A stretch of DNA of 7,720 nt. Origin: Pseudomonadota bacterium (lineage in GTDB: Bacteria > Bdellovibrionota > Oligoflexia > Oligoflexales > Oligoflexaceae). Shown here piece after piece: positions 1-6,899 of this stretch. Position numbers and translations under genes: made by a program. The notes beneath the pieces were generated by a model, which saw nothing but the letters and a program-made list of their open reading frames with translations, made no database searches and was not told the DNA's origin. Location of the stretch: contig JAKQGS010000144.1 of the NCBI GenBank assembly GCA_029556045.1, positions 1 to 7,720 of the forward strand. Reading direction: 5' to 3'. Within the stretch, counting starts at the first letter, position 1; every line of letters starts with the position of its first letter.

Positions 1-776
1 TGGGTCTTGATATCCACCAAAGAATTGTCCGTATAGCGGGCTTCGATCAGAAGGTCTTTCTCTACGCCAATGGGCAATGAAAGCACCGGTTCCGCCATCA
101 CAAGCTCCTCGACCTGTGCGGCATCCACGGTAATCTGCAACTCCTGAGTCACTCCCTCAAGAGATCCCTTTAGCGTCACCAATCCCGGCGTGAGCAGTTT
201 GATCTGTCCATTCTTCCCACCAACTTTATTAAATTCCGCCACCGGGTTTTCATCCATCGTCCAGCGAATCAGTTCTGAGATATCAGCGGATTTGTGGTTG
301 GAGTAGATCCCCTTTGCCGCCAACTGTAAAACCTGTCCCACATGAAATGGACCGGATCCCGCAGTGGCTTCGATATTGTAAAGCACGGCTTTCGTCACCA
401 CCAATTGCGCCGTAGCGGTCAGCCCCTGATACGCTATGGTTAATCGGGTTTCCCCACTCTTTAACGCCACGGCAGTCAAAGTCGCAGCATCAAAAGTCAC
501 AATGCCGTCTTCGGAAATCAAAGCTTCGACATCGGTCGTTACGCTTTTACGGGTGCCGTCCGGATAGGTGGCGGCAACATAATAATTTGCCGTCTCACCC
601 TCCGCCAGTTTGATTTCTGCAGGAAAAACCTCCACCTTATTGGGGGGCGATTCTATCGTGGTATCGGGAGGGACATAGTCGGAGCGTTCACCCAATTCAC
701 TGGCTTTTGGCGCATCCTTGCAAGCCCCCAGCAGAAGGGTTAAGGAAATAAGTTTTATAACGATCTGTTTTAACAT
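1..776 (-). CDS. Lipoprotein with Big_2-like (bacterial Ig-like) repeats, 3' end outside window
   Basis: I translated this frame by hand; it is open from ATG 776-774 through base 1 (258 codons seen, no stop). Residues 1-19 form a lipoprotein signal peptide: two lysines early (K3, K8), a hydrophobic core, and lipobox L16-G17-A18-C19, with C19 as the predicted lipidated residue and lysine at +2. A Pro/Ser-rich linker (about 20-46) follows. About 47-128, 130-217 and 222 onward look like three Big_2-type Ig-like domains: a start of the kind VxVxPxxxxLxxGE, then YPDGT or YTDNS, and a late GxTxLTxxYxG strand. Such domains usually build stalks of surface or periplasmic proteins; the role here is unknown. 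The gene starts 16 nt after the stop of the giant lipoprotein gene, which suggests one operon. No clear Shine-Dalgarno precedes the ATG, so translation may depend on coupling. The lipobox makes the start fairly secure. Confidence 0.85.
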   Translation of the reverse strand, partial: MLKQIVIKLISLTLLLGACKDAPKASELGERSDYVPPDTTIESPPNKVEVFPAEIKLAEGETANYYVAATYPDGTRKSVTTDVEALISEDGIVTFDAATLTAVALKSGETRLTIAYQGLTATAQLVVTKAVLYNIEATAGSGPFHVGQVLQLAAKGIYSNHKSADISELIRWTMDENPVAEFNKVGGKNGQIKLLTPGLVTLKGSLEGVTQELQITVDAAQVEELVMAEPVLSLPIGVEKDLLIEARYTDNSLVDIKT

Positions 777-792
777 TGCAACACGCCCATAC

Positions 793-1836
793 TTATTGCC
801 AGATCAATAAAGGATAACTGGTACCCCCCACCTGCATTTTCCAAACACCCGTAAATGGAGTAAAATCCCAACCAATATCTGTGAATGTTGACTGTAGTTT
901 CATATTGCCGGTCGATTTTGACGTCAATTCAGCGGCGTCGCCTGCCGACGTCGTCATTTCCGTGGTTTCCGCATTCCAAACCGATGCGCCATAGACATAG
1001 GGCAATGGATTTGCGATGGCGTTACTTTGAACGCCATACAAGCCGCCATAGTTCACACCGAGCTTCTTAATCACACGCCCCACCGCATAAACACGGCGAA
1101 TGTCCGGACTGTAATAACTAGCATGGGATCGCACGCATCCGATAAATCCTCCGACGTTATCACCCCCCGTCACTGAACCAGTCGCATACGAATCCGTTAG
1201 TTCTGCGCCCCAATAGCCCGCAAAGCCACCGACGCAGACGTTGTCGGAGACCACATCACCCTTAGCATAGTTTTGCTCGCTGAGCAGTGTACCCGGGAGT
1301 CCGTAGACAATTCCAGCGAAGCCACCGACGCCATCCAAGGTGCCATAGACGCCCGCGAGGGAATAATTCTTGCGTAGACGTGAGGACAGGCATCCTCCGG
1401 AACCAGCGGAGCAATTGCTAAGGCTTCCAACCACGCCACCCACAAATTGGGTGCCACTCACGGTGCCCGACGACCAATTGTTTTCGATGATGATGCGTCC
1501 ATCCCGTCCATCCGTTGAATAGTGATCGTGCCCTCCAAGCACGCCGCCAACCGTACTGGTAGAGTTGATCTTGACGTCGGCACCATTGCGTTGAATAACG
1601 GTTTCAATATTTCCATGGATGGATCCCACAATCCCACCCACATAATAGCCGCCATTGATAGAGCCGTTGAAGTTCGAATCTTCAATCGTGGCCACATGGA
1701 TCAACCGTCCCACAATCCCTCCAGCCGCATAGGATCCTGCAGGAACCGTTAATGTACCGCGTATCTGGCAGCTGGAAATGGTGGCTTTCACAGACTTGTC
1801 CGGCAGCGTCCCCCCCCACCACATATCCAAAACCAA
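793..1836 (-). CDS. C-terminal part of the giant lipoprotein (GLUG solenoid and C-terminal cap), separated by frameshift
   Basis: This 347-codon frame is the continuation of the upstream gene, not an independent gene. Its ATG at 1836 lies inside the other frame, no signal peptide or ribosome binding site is visible, and its first nine residues come from before the G tract. From residue 10 (TLPDKSV) onward it continues the GLUG pattern left by the 1604-codon frame. Gly-Gly turns of the form xGGxxG lie at about residues 38, 66, 96, 132, 170, 202, 228 and 263, separated by short strands such as SYATGSV and NYAKGDV. The last 40 residues (STGNMKLQ, IGWDF, SYPLLIWQ) match the usual end of GLUG-repeat proteins, in which a final WQ precedes the stop, here TAA 795-793. 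Removing one G from the tract gives 1562 + 338 = 1900 residues in one frame. If the tract is truly eight G, this part is made only by slippage or in a switched subpopulation. Confidence 0.88.
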   Translation of the reverse strand: MVLDMWWGGTLPDKSVKATISSCQIRGTLTVPAGSYAAGGIVGRLIHVATIEDSNFNGSINGGYYVGGIVGSIHGNIETVIQRNGADVKINSTSTVGGVLGGHDHYSTDGRDGRIIIENNWSSGTVSGTQFVGGVVGSLSNCSAGSGGCLSSRLRKNYSLAGVYGTLDGVGGFAGIVYGLPGTLLSEQNYAKGDVVSDNVCVGGFAGYWGAELTDSYATGSVTGGDNVGGFIGCVRSHASYYSPDIRRVYAVGRVIKKLGVNYGGLYGVQSNAIANPLPYVYGASVWNAETTEMTTSAGDAAELTSKSTGNMKLQSTFTDIGWDFTPFTGVWKMQVGGTSYPLLIWQ

Positions 1837-4800
1837 GACTGGTAGTATGACGATATTGGGGCCGGGTTACCGTTCCGTTAAAAGAACACCCGGTGAAAGT
1901 ACCCGCAGAAAGGTAACCCACCACCCCTCCCATATAGTATTGATCTGCGGAGATCACGCCGTTGATGTTGATATTGTTGAAATTACAGTTATAGGCTAGG
2001 CCAGCAAATCCTCCCAGATAATACCAATTGATGGCAGATTCGGAGGCAGACGACACATCAACGTCAGCCGTAAAGTTCTGTGTCGACCCGTTATACACGG
2101 TTCCCGCCATACCGCCGATTCTGTCGCCATTCCCGCGCACCTTCCCTTGTACCGTAGAGTCTGTCAGCACGGCACCGCAGTTTCCCCGATCGATATAACC
2201 GGCTAAAATTCCGACCTGAGACTTTCCTTCAACATCCGCATTGACGATATTCAGATTACTGATCAGTGAGTTTCCGGTGATGACGCGAAAGAAACCCACA
2301 TGATCTTCCGTATTGTTTTTATAGGTCCAGTTCGCCACAAACAAGCCGCTGCCATCAAATTCGCTGCTGGAGAATGATGTGGAACCGCTGCCACGCAGAG
2401 GGGCAAAGGTATTACTCGTATAGCTTTCCAGGCTCACATTATCCCGTAATTTGAAATAACGCCCGTTGGGAATCGTCCGCACCGCATCCAATTGCTGGTG
2501 GTTGCAGATCAAATAGGGATCGCCATTGACGCCGGTGCCGCCCGGAAAACTCGCGCCACCCGAAGTCGCCTTATCGCACAGATCGGCGGATGCATCCGTG
2601 GGGTCCACATAAGTATAGCCGTTTGGCAGGGAAGCCCCCCCGCTACCTCCAGGATTGGTGATCGTCACGGTTTTAGCACCGACGGATTGCGCGGGTGTCA
2701 CACAACCGAGCGCCGATTTTCGATAGACCTGGACATTCAGGCAATCAAGCAATCCGATCTTTACGGTCGCTCCTTGGACGAAACCACTGCCGACTAAAAC
2801 AATCAGTTTGCCACCCGCTGTCGTGCCGTTATCACGCCGAACTTCTGAAATGGCCACCATATTTTGTGAATAGACTGAATATACTGCTGACGCCTGATTG
2901 CCAGCCAAATCTCGCACAATGATGAGATAGTGCATGTAGGTATCTTCATTCGGAGGGCCTGATTGATCCGCAAATGCTGTGATACCATCAGCTTCCACCA
3001 ATGTCTGGCTGTACTGCCCTTCCCCCTCCGGAGCCAATGGATCGATCGTTTTGGCGAGTTTAATGATCACCCGCAGGGTGGACACATCGGAATTGTCAGC
3101 CATGGTCCAATTCAAAGTCCACGTTTTTGCGTCAGGACTGGTATCCTTGGTGGAGCCGATCTGACCTAGTGTTGGCGGCTCCACATCGGGTGTGGTCAAT
3201 GTTCTCACCACCCCGTCACAGGTCCTGTTGCTGGACGCATCCACGGCGCATACGGTATAAAAGTAAACGGTATTACTCGTCAGCTGCGTATCGAGATAAC
3301 TTGTCTCCGTGGTGGATTTTATCTTTGTGGAATCACCATCGGTATTTGGCGCCATAGCATCGGTAAACGTTACGGTCTGGCGGCGCCAAATCTCATAAGT
3401 GATATTAGCACCCGGCTCCTGGGGGTATTGATTGTCGCCTCCCGCGTTCCATGCCACCACGACCCGAGCACCACCGGTTGAACTGTATTCGATGGTCAGG
3501 TTGCTGGCAAACTGCGGCGGTGTCGTATCGGTTGTCCGTTTGGCCGTGGTGAAAATCGCAGGGTTCATGTAAGTTGTCAGATTGCCATTGGCATCGTAGG
3601 CACGCACGTGAAACGAGTATGATCGATACGGGTTCAGGCCGCTCACGCGACACGATAGAATCTGATTGGGGCAATCGTTGGCACTGCATGGACAATCTTT
3701 GAGGAAAATTAAATCTTCGTCGTCAAGGGGTGGATTTAACTGATCAACAGCATAGACTTTAAAACCACGGTAGTCAGTCCAATCTCCTCCTTGTGGGGCC
3801 TTCCAGTAAACATCAACCGTGCCTTCCATTGGGGTCTGCAGAACCAGTGATCCTTCAATTCCCAAAAATCCCTGCGGCGGCGTGACGTCTGGAACGAGGT
3901 AGACATAAGGAATCGTATGGTTAGTGCAATTCTGGATTCCATCGAGGATCAATTGCGCGTTATCACAGGCATTCACCACCACATAGACAGTATTCCCACC
4001 CGCAAACGCAAACTCATTGACGTCGAACGAGAATCCGTTGGAATAGAGCCCATGCGCTTTACTAAAATAAGTGATATCCTCGGGAGCTGGGCTTGCCGCG
4101 TTTTTCCAAACCTTCACTCGATATTCTGTCACATCTGTCGACGTCGAAGGATTCCATGTGACGTCAAGTTTAGCGGTGAGTGCATTGTAGGATACAGTTT
4201 GCACGCCGTCATACAGCGGAACGGTCAAATCTTGGGTATAACGCTGGAGGTAACTGCTGACGGTCGTAATATTTCCCGCGGAGTCACGCGTTTTAAGGCA
4301 AACGCTATAATAAGTCTTTTCATTGAGATTTTTGATTTCGATCTGCCCCGTGGCACCCTCGGGATAGGCGGTCGTGGAAACTTCGTCGTAGAGCAACCCG
4401 TTTGTACAAGAATCGCCACCTTTTTCCTTAATATAAACCAGGTAGTGGCTCGCGCCGTTGAGGTTGGACGGGGATTCAATGCCAGCAGCCGTGAATTCGG
4501 CCACCAGCGATGTCCCCTCCAAGCCGACTTTCCCCTTGAGCAAGCCCCCGATACCGGTAAATGAGGGGGGAGTCAGGTCACCGGTGGTCACGGTTGCAAA
4601 ATTGCGGGCCGTCGACCCATTCAGCGAAGGATCCTCATCGATCACAATAAAGTGGTACTGTGTATTTTCCGCGATATTTCCTACCGAGATTTCCATCGGA
4701 GGCTTCGCAAGATCATCGACGGGAACGGTCATGATGGAGGTGTATTGGGTGACGTCCAATCCCCCGGTTGCACCCGACCGCTGAAAGACTTTTCGCTTTT

Positions 4801-6496
4801 TAACAGCGCCCGCTTTGGGCTCCCACGGGGCCGAAAGGACAATTTTACCGTTTTTCACCACCGCTGCCATGGCACCGGCGGTCTGCGGAGCACCGCCGTC
4901 CGGCATGGTGGCCCGCAGAACGACATTGTTCAAATCGCAGATTTCCTGCAGGGAGCATGCCCTGACGCCAAATGCGTAGGGCAACTCATCCCCCAGATCG
5001 GTCAGAACCGTTGAAATCTTCCCGGCTTCGACCGTCTTCACGGGTTTAGCAGACCAATCGATGGAAGTTCCCGTCGAGGCAAATACCTGGTAGTACGCAG
5101 CAGATACCCCCGATACGTCCGGCACGCCCCATTCAATCAGAACCGAGGTGGGAGTTTGAATGGTAACATTCTTAACGCCGCCAAAGTAAGGAGGATTGCT
5201 GGACAAGGTGGTCACAGCAAATTCCTTGGCCCCGATCTTTTCATGGGGACCAGCCAGGGCACCACAGGTGTACTTGTAGGTTTGTCCTTCGCTTAAGCCA
5301 GAATCAACGAATGAGGTTTCGCCTTTGGAGTTCGTCGAATAGACCTGTACACCGTTGCGAAATACCTTGATCCGATCAGCGCCTTTCAGGGATGGGAATT
5401 CAATCCGAATGTCCGAAGCACCGAGGGCAAAGGCATTGCTACAACCATCAAAGTCCGCCAATGAGTCAGGAACTTTGACTTCCAGTTGACGGAGTCCGAG
5501 TGCCGCCAATGATCCCTTCTGTGCTTCGCAGGTATACACATAGGTCACCCCTGGCACGAGGTCAGCATCCACATAGGCTGTACTGGCGGGTGAACGGCTG
5601 GTAAATACCGATACCCCATCCCGATATATGACCACCTGCTCGGACTCTTCGGGAAAGACAAATCGCACTTTAACATCATCACCGTCAATCAGTGCATCCT
5701 GACAGCCCTCATACCCAGCAAAGGGGTTGATGGTTTCCACCGTCGGCGCGAGCGTTCCCACCCAGGTGTCGTTGCCCATTTGCGCCTCACAGCGGTATCG
5801 ATAGCCTTGACCCACTTTAAGCCCTTCATCGAGCAAAGTGGTCGAAGTGACCGCATCCAGGCGTTTGACCAGAGCGTCATCACGATAGACGCGCACCTCT
5901 TGAGCACCCTGGGGAAACTCCACATCAATACGAATCGTCGACGCCGTCTGCGCGACGACCTTCAGACATCCCTGATAGGATTGCACATTACCGGCTGCAA
6001 GAAAAATCACGGAAGAATTCGTGTCGCTGGTTCCATCCTGACCCCGGATCTTGGCCTGAAATGCGTAAGCGTGTTTTGGATCAAACACCGCTTCGATCTC
6101 GTAACTGGTTTTTCCGGCTCCCACAGTGCTCAGCAGCATTCCGGTTTTTTCGGGCAGAACCGATGTTTCCGCAGGGGAGTGAAAGGCGCTCCGCGGGCTG
6201 TCCCCCTGGGGCAACTCAATCAATCCATCCGTGGCGGTTATTTCGATTTCACCAAGGTCCTGCATGTAAACCAGATATTGGTACTCCCGGTTGATGTCCG
6301 GGGCCTGCCAAACCAGGACAAAACGTCCTTCCGCCGTGAAGTCGAGTTTTTGTACGCCGCTGAAATGCAATCCTCCGTCACTCATTCCCTGAACGCCAAC
6401 CTTGTCACATGCCGTCAGCGTAGCTAACGCCACGACAATTCCGAGCATCGCACGGGTGCAGTTGGCTAAGAAGTTTTGCGAAAGTTGTTGCAGCAT
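1682..6496 (-). CDS. Giant modular lipoprotein (FnIII, IPT/TIG, start of GLUG solenoid), N-terminal part; frameshifted at 1810-1817
   Basis: As read the frame gives 1604 residues, but only 1-1562 look native; the last 42 (after the Gly-Gly at 1561-1562) are out-of-frame sequence without GLUG character, ending at TGA 1684-1682. Residues 1-30 are a lipoprotein signal peptide with R15, a hydrophobic stretch 17-29 and lipobox L27-T28-A29-C30, Asp at +2. Then: a beta-sandwich-like domain (about 40-168), three cysteine-paired modules (173-432), about seven FnIII-like domains (435-1211), IPT/TIG (1212-1297) and the GLUG solenoid from about 1316. The start at 6496 is preferred over M17 because M17 would remove the only positive charge of the signal peptide; neither has a strong Shine-Dalgarno (GGGA lies about 7 nt before 6496). 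FnIII, TIG and GLUG domains are typical of adhesins and other extracellular proteins, so a surface binding role is inferred. No catalytic motif was recognised. Joined with the downstream frame the protein would be 1900 residues. Confidence 0.9.
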   Translation of the reverse strand: MLQQLSQNFLANCTRAMLGIVVALATLTACDKVGVQGMSDGGLHFSGVQKLDFTAEGRFVLVWQAPDINREYQYLVYMQDLGEIEITATDGLIELPQGDSPRSAFHSPAETSVLPEKTGMLLSTVGAGKTSYEIEAVFDPKHAYAFQAKIRGQDGTSDTNSSVIFLAAGNVQSYQGCLKVVAQTASTIRIDVEFPQGAQEVRVYRDDALVKRLDAVTSTTLLDEGLKVGQGYRYRCEAQMGNDTWVGTLAPTVETINPFAGYEGCQDALIDGDDVKVRFVFPEESEQVVIYRDGVSVFTSRSPASTAYVDADLVPGVTYVYTCEAQKGSLAALGLRQLEVKVPDSLADFDGCSNAFALGASDIRIEFPSLKGADRIKVFRNGVQVYSTNSKGETSFVDSGLSEGQTYKYTCGALAGPHEKIGAKEFAVTTLSSNPPYFGGVKNVTIQTPTSVLIEWGVPDVSGVSAAYYQVFASTGTSIDWSAKPVKTVEAGKISTVLTDLGDELPYAFGVRACSLQEICDLNNVVLRATMPDGGAPQTAGAMAAVVKNGKIVLSAPWEPKAGAVKKRKVFQRSGATGGLDVTQYTSIMTVPVDDLAKPPMEISVGNIAENTQYHFIVIDEDPSLNGSTARNFATVTTGDLTPPSFTGIGGLLKGKVGLEGTSLVAEFTAAGIESPSNLNGASHYLVYIKEKGGDSCTNGLLYDEVSTTAYPEGATGQIEIKNLNEKTYYSVCLKTRDSAGNITTVSSYLQRYTQDLTVPLYDGVQTVSYNALTAKLDVTWNPSTSTDVTEYRVKVWKNAASPAPEDITYFSKAHGLYSNGFSFDVNEFAFAGGNTVYVVVNACDNAQLILDGIQNCTNHTIPYVYLVPDVTPPQGFLGIEGSLVLQTPMEGTVDVYWKAPQGGDWTDYRGFKVYAVDQLNPPLDDEDLIFLKDCPCSANDCPNQILSCRVSGLNPYRSYSFHVRAYDANGNLTTYMNPAIFTTAKRTTDTTPPQFASNLTIEYSSTGGARVVVAWNAGGDNQYPQEPGANITYEIWRRQTVTFTDAMAPNTDGDSTKIKSTTETSYLDTQLTSNTVYFYTVCAVDASSNRTCDGVVRTLTTPDVEPPTLGQIGSTKDTSPDAKTWTLNWTMADNSDVSTLRVIIKLAKTIDPLAPEGEGQYSQTLVEADGITAFADQSGPPNEDTYMHYLIIVRDLAGNQASAVYSVYSQNMVAISEVRRDNGTTAGGKLIVLVGSGFVQGATVKIGLLDCLNVQVYRKSALGCVTPAQSVGAKTVTITNPGGSGGASLPNGYTYVDPTDASADLCDKATSGGASFPGGTGVNGDPYLICNHQQLDAVRTIPNGRYFKLRDNVSLESYTSNTFAPLRGSGSTSFSSSEFDGSGLFVANWTYKNNTEDHVGFFRVITGNSLISNLNIVNADVEGKSQVGILAGYIDRGNCGAVLTDSTVQGKVRGNGDRIGGMAGTVYNGSTQNFTADVDVSSASESAINWYYLGGFAGLAYNCNFNNININGVISADQYYMGGVVGYLSAGTFTGCSFNGTVTRPQYRHTTSLGFGYVVGGDAAGQVCESHHFQLPDTRYINGSCRILCGWRDCGTVDPCGHD
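1810..1817 (-). other. Homopolymer G8 tract at the frameshift site
   Basis: The plus strand carries eight C at 1810-1817, so the coding strand carries eight G, reading GTG GGG GGG GAC in the upstream frame. Seven G would read GTG GGG GGG ACG and join the two GLUG frames. Eight G (as given) runs out of frame to the stop at 1682. Nine G would meet TGA seven codons past the tract. Only one of the three register states makes the full protein. The tract encodes a Gly-Gly turn typical of every solenoid repeat. It may be a slippage-prone contingency tract or a base-call/assembly error; the sequence alone cannot decide. Confidence 0.9.
2606..2863 (-). other. IPT/TIG domain of the giant lipoprotein (residues 1212-1297)
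   Basis: The segment shows the usual IPT/TIG order: ISEVRRDNGTTAGG (first strand and the turn before the second), IVLVGSGFVQGATVKIG (the G-x-G-F strand), C1252 and C1265 around LGCVTPA, then AKTVTITNPGG and the closing LPNGYTYVDP. The C...LGCVTPA pattern, with two cysteines bracketing the central strand, is common in extracellular TIG domains. TIG domains often sit next to stalk domains in adhesins. Here it separates the FnIII array from the GLUG solenoid. Confidence 0.88.
2635..2641 (-). other. Second homopolymer tract (G7 on coding strand) between TIG and GLUG
   Basis: Seven C on the plus strand read as AGC GGG GGG GCT on the coding strand, encoding Ser-Gly-Gly-Ala at about residues 1285-1288, in the strand before the end of the TIG domain. 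It is in frame as given. One added G would lead to TAA after about twenty codons, removing the whole solenoid. Confidence 0.75.
2864..5194 (-). other. Array of about seven fibronectin type III-like domains (residues 435-1211)
   Basis: Approximate units are residues 435-532, 533-640, 641-756, 757-870, 871-990, 991-1104 and 1105-1211. Most begin with a D-x-T/E-P-P type linker (for example DLTPPSF, DVTPPQG, DTTPPQF, DVEPPTL). They carry the FnIII tryptophan strand (VLIEWGVP, LDVTWNPS, VDVYWKAP, VVVAWNAG, WTLNWTMA) and a late Y-x-x-x-V-x-A/R-x-D strand followed by a G/S-N turn (VRAYDANGN, VCAVDASSN, VRDLAGN). Such arrays act as long spacers or binding stalks in extracellular proteins. The second unit (533-640) is the least typical. 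Boundaries are by eye. Confidence 0.85.
5201..5980 (-). repeat. Three tandem cysteine-paired beta modules in the giant lipoprotein (residues 173-432)
   Basis: Three consecutive modules of about 85 residues share one pattern. Each has an aromatic residue followed two later by Gly-Cys (YQGC, YEGC, FDGC). Each then has a strand ending VxVYRD, VVIYRDG or IKVFRNG, a T/S-rich turn with LLDEGL, YVDADL or FVDSGL, a G-x-x-Y turn, and Y-x-C (RYRC, VYTC, KYTC). The cysteine pairs are C177/C236, C265/C323 and C352/C411, spaced 59, 58 and 59 residues. This looks like FnIII-like sandwiches with an added disulfide, amplified by internal duplication. The disulfide is inferred from the regular spacing; it would form after export. 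They differ from the later domains, which lack this pair. Confidence 0.8.
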
Positions 6497-6603
6497 CGAC
6501 GTCCCGGATCAATGAATGGCGTAGGGACAAACCTTACTTTTGGAAAATCCGCAGCCATTCAAACAATTCACCTATTAGGACATTCGACATTTGGTAAGAG
6601 AAC

Positions 6604-6632
6604 TTGAGATAAGTCTTGTTTTCTTATTTATT
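6604..6632 (+). promoter_or_regulatory. Candidate sigma70-type promoter for the rightward gene
   Basis: TTGAGA at 6604-6609 (5/6 to the -35 consensus) is followed after 17 nt by TTTATT at 6627-6632 (4/6 to the -10 consensus), in an AT-rich stretch. The -10 overlaps the first copy of the direct repeat. It would give a leader of roughly 260 nt. A TATTAT at 6739-6744, overlapping the second copy, matches the -10 consensus 5/6 but has no good -35. The match is weak and based on an E. coli-like consensus. Confidence 0.25.
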
Positions 6633-6647
6633 ACAGTAATTTAAAGA
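6628..6647. repeat. Direct repeat copy 1 in the divergent intergenic region
   Basis: TTATTACAG, four variable bases (TAAT), then TTAAAGA. It matches the copy at 6741-6760 at 16 of 20 positions with identical internal spacing. Similarity extends upstream, with one gap, to a TTTT at about 6619. Two half-sites with a variable centre suggest a regulator binding site or a duplicated promoter element; this is inference. Confidence 0.5.
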
Positions 6648-6740
6648 CAAATTTGCCCGGTTATTAGAATGCGGTGGACCACGTTGGATATGCGGGAAAA
6701 CCAACTGCACAGCCGAATCAAAGAACTGCGTTTTATCCTA

Positions 6741-6760
6741 TTATTACAGCATCTTAAAGA
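6741..6760. repeat. Direct repeat copy 2 in the divergent intergenic region
   Basis: TTATTACAG, four variable bases (CATC), then TTAAAGA, 113 bp downstream of copy 1 and in the same orientation. Upstream similarity (TTTTATCC-TATT against TTTTCTTATTT) includes one gap. The position is about 140 bp before the ATG chosen for the rightward gene. Confidence 0.5.
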
Positions 6761-6828
6761 ACCCCTTTCTTGCCATGAAGCCACCTTTCATGATAACCTA
6801 TGAGAAGGATTCACCTTTGCGTGCCACC

Positions 6829-6845
6829 AGGCGGAGATCCCTATC
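6829..6845 (+). promoter_or_regulatory. Shine-Dalgarno-like AGGCGGAG followed by in-frame ATC
   Basis: AGGCGGAG (6829-6836) is the best ribosome-binding-like sequence near the rightward gene. Six bases downstream lies ATC (6843-6845), in frame with that gene, where an ATG would be expected. The 19 codons from there to the ATG at 6900 would add a lysine and an arginine (FKFQLPLRS) before the hydrophobic core, making a better signal peptide. An ATC start would be very rare, so a changed base or a sequence error is possible. Confidence 0.35.
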
Positions 6846-6899
6846 AGTTCTCCTGGCTTCAAATTCCAACTCCCGCTGCGCTCCCTGCCTCTGCCGGCG

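Larger units (their letters stand above)
793..2605 (-). repeat. GLUG-type beta-solenoid region of the giant lipoprotein, interrupted by the frameshift
   Basis: The N-terminal cap (DPYLICNHQQLDAV, RYFKL, FAPLRG, FDGSG, then VGFFRV and ISNLNI) is the classic entry to GLUG proteins. About twelve Gly-Gly turns of the form xGGxxG follow, including IGGMAG, LGGFAG and MGGVVG before the G8 tract and AGGIVG, VGGIVG, VGGVLG, VGGVVG, VGGFAG (twice), VGGFIG and YGGLYG after it. Between them lie strands with an S/N-aromatic-x-G-x-V pattern. The spacing is mostly 25-35 residues. GLUG repeats occur in bacterial surface proteins, some of them adhesins or peptidases; no protease motif is seen here. The region continues smoothly across 1810-1817 only if one base is removed. 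Confidence 0.88.
6497..6899. other. Divergent intergenic region
   Basis: About 400 bp lie between the start of the giant lipoprotein gene and the start chosen for the rightward gene. The middle (about 6590-6660 and 6730-6765) is AT-rich, as expected for promoters, and carries the direct repeat and the promoter candidate listed separately. The stretch 6804-6899 is open in frame with the rightward gene and may be coding. I see no RNA gene, no terminator hairpin and no convincing leftward promoter by eye. Confidence 0.7.

Noticed and set aside
777..792. Terminator between the two minus-strand genes
   Set aside because: The gap is 16 nt with no hairpin or T run.
793..1836. An independent 347-residue GLUG gene
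   Set aside because: No signal peptide or ribosome binding site, and its repeats continue those of the overlapping upstream frame; a one-base frameshift explains both frames better.
3917..4564. 215-codon open frame on the plus strand
   Set aside because: It is antisense to the well-supported FnIII array, has no signal or domain pattern of its own, and reads as a shadow of the minus-strand coding bias.
5780..6427. 215-codon open frame on the plus strand
   Set aside because: Antisense to the cysteine-paired modules and signal region of the giant lipoprotein; composition is not protein-like and no start signals are seen.
6602..6614. Inverted repeat ACTT-GAGAT-AAGT as an operator
   Set aside because: Arms are only four bases; expected by chance in AT-rich sequence.
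6674..6682. Small inverted repeat GTGG-A-CCAC
   Set aside because: Four-base arms with a one-base loop cannot form a meaningful hairpin, and flanks do not extend the symmetry.
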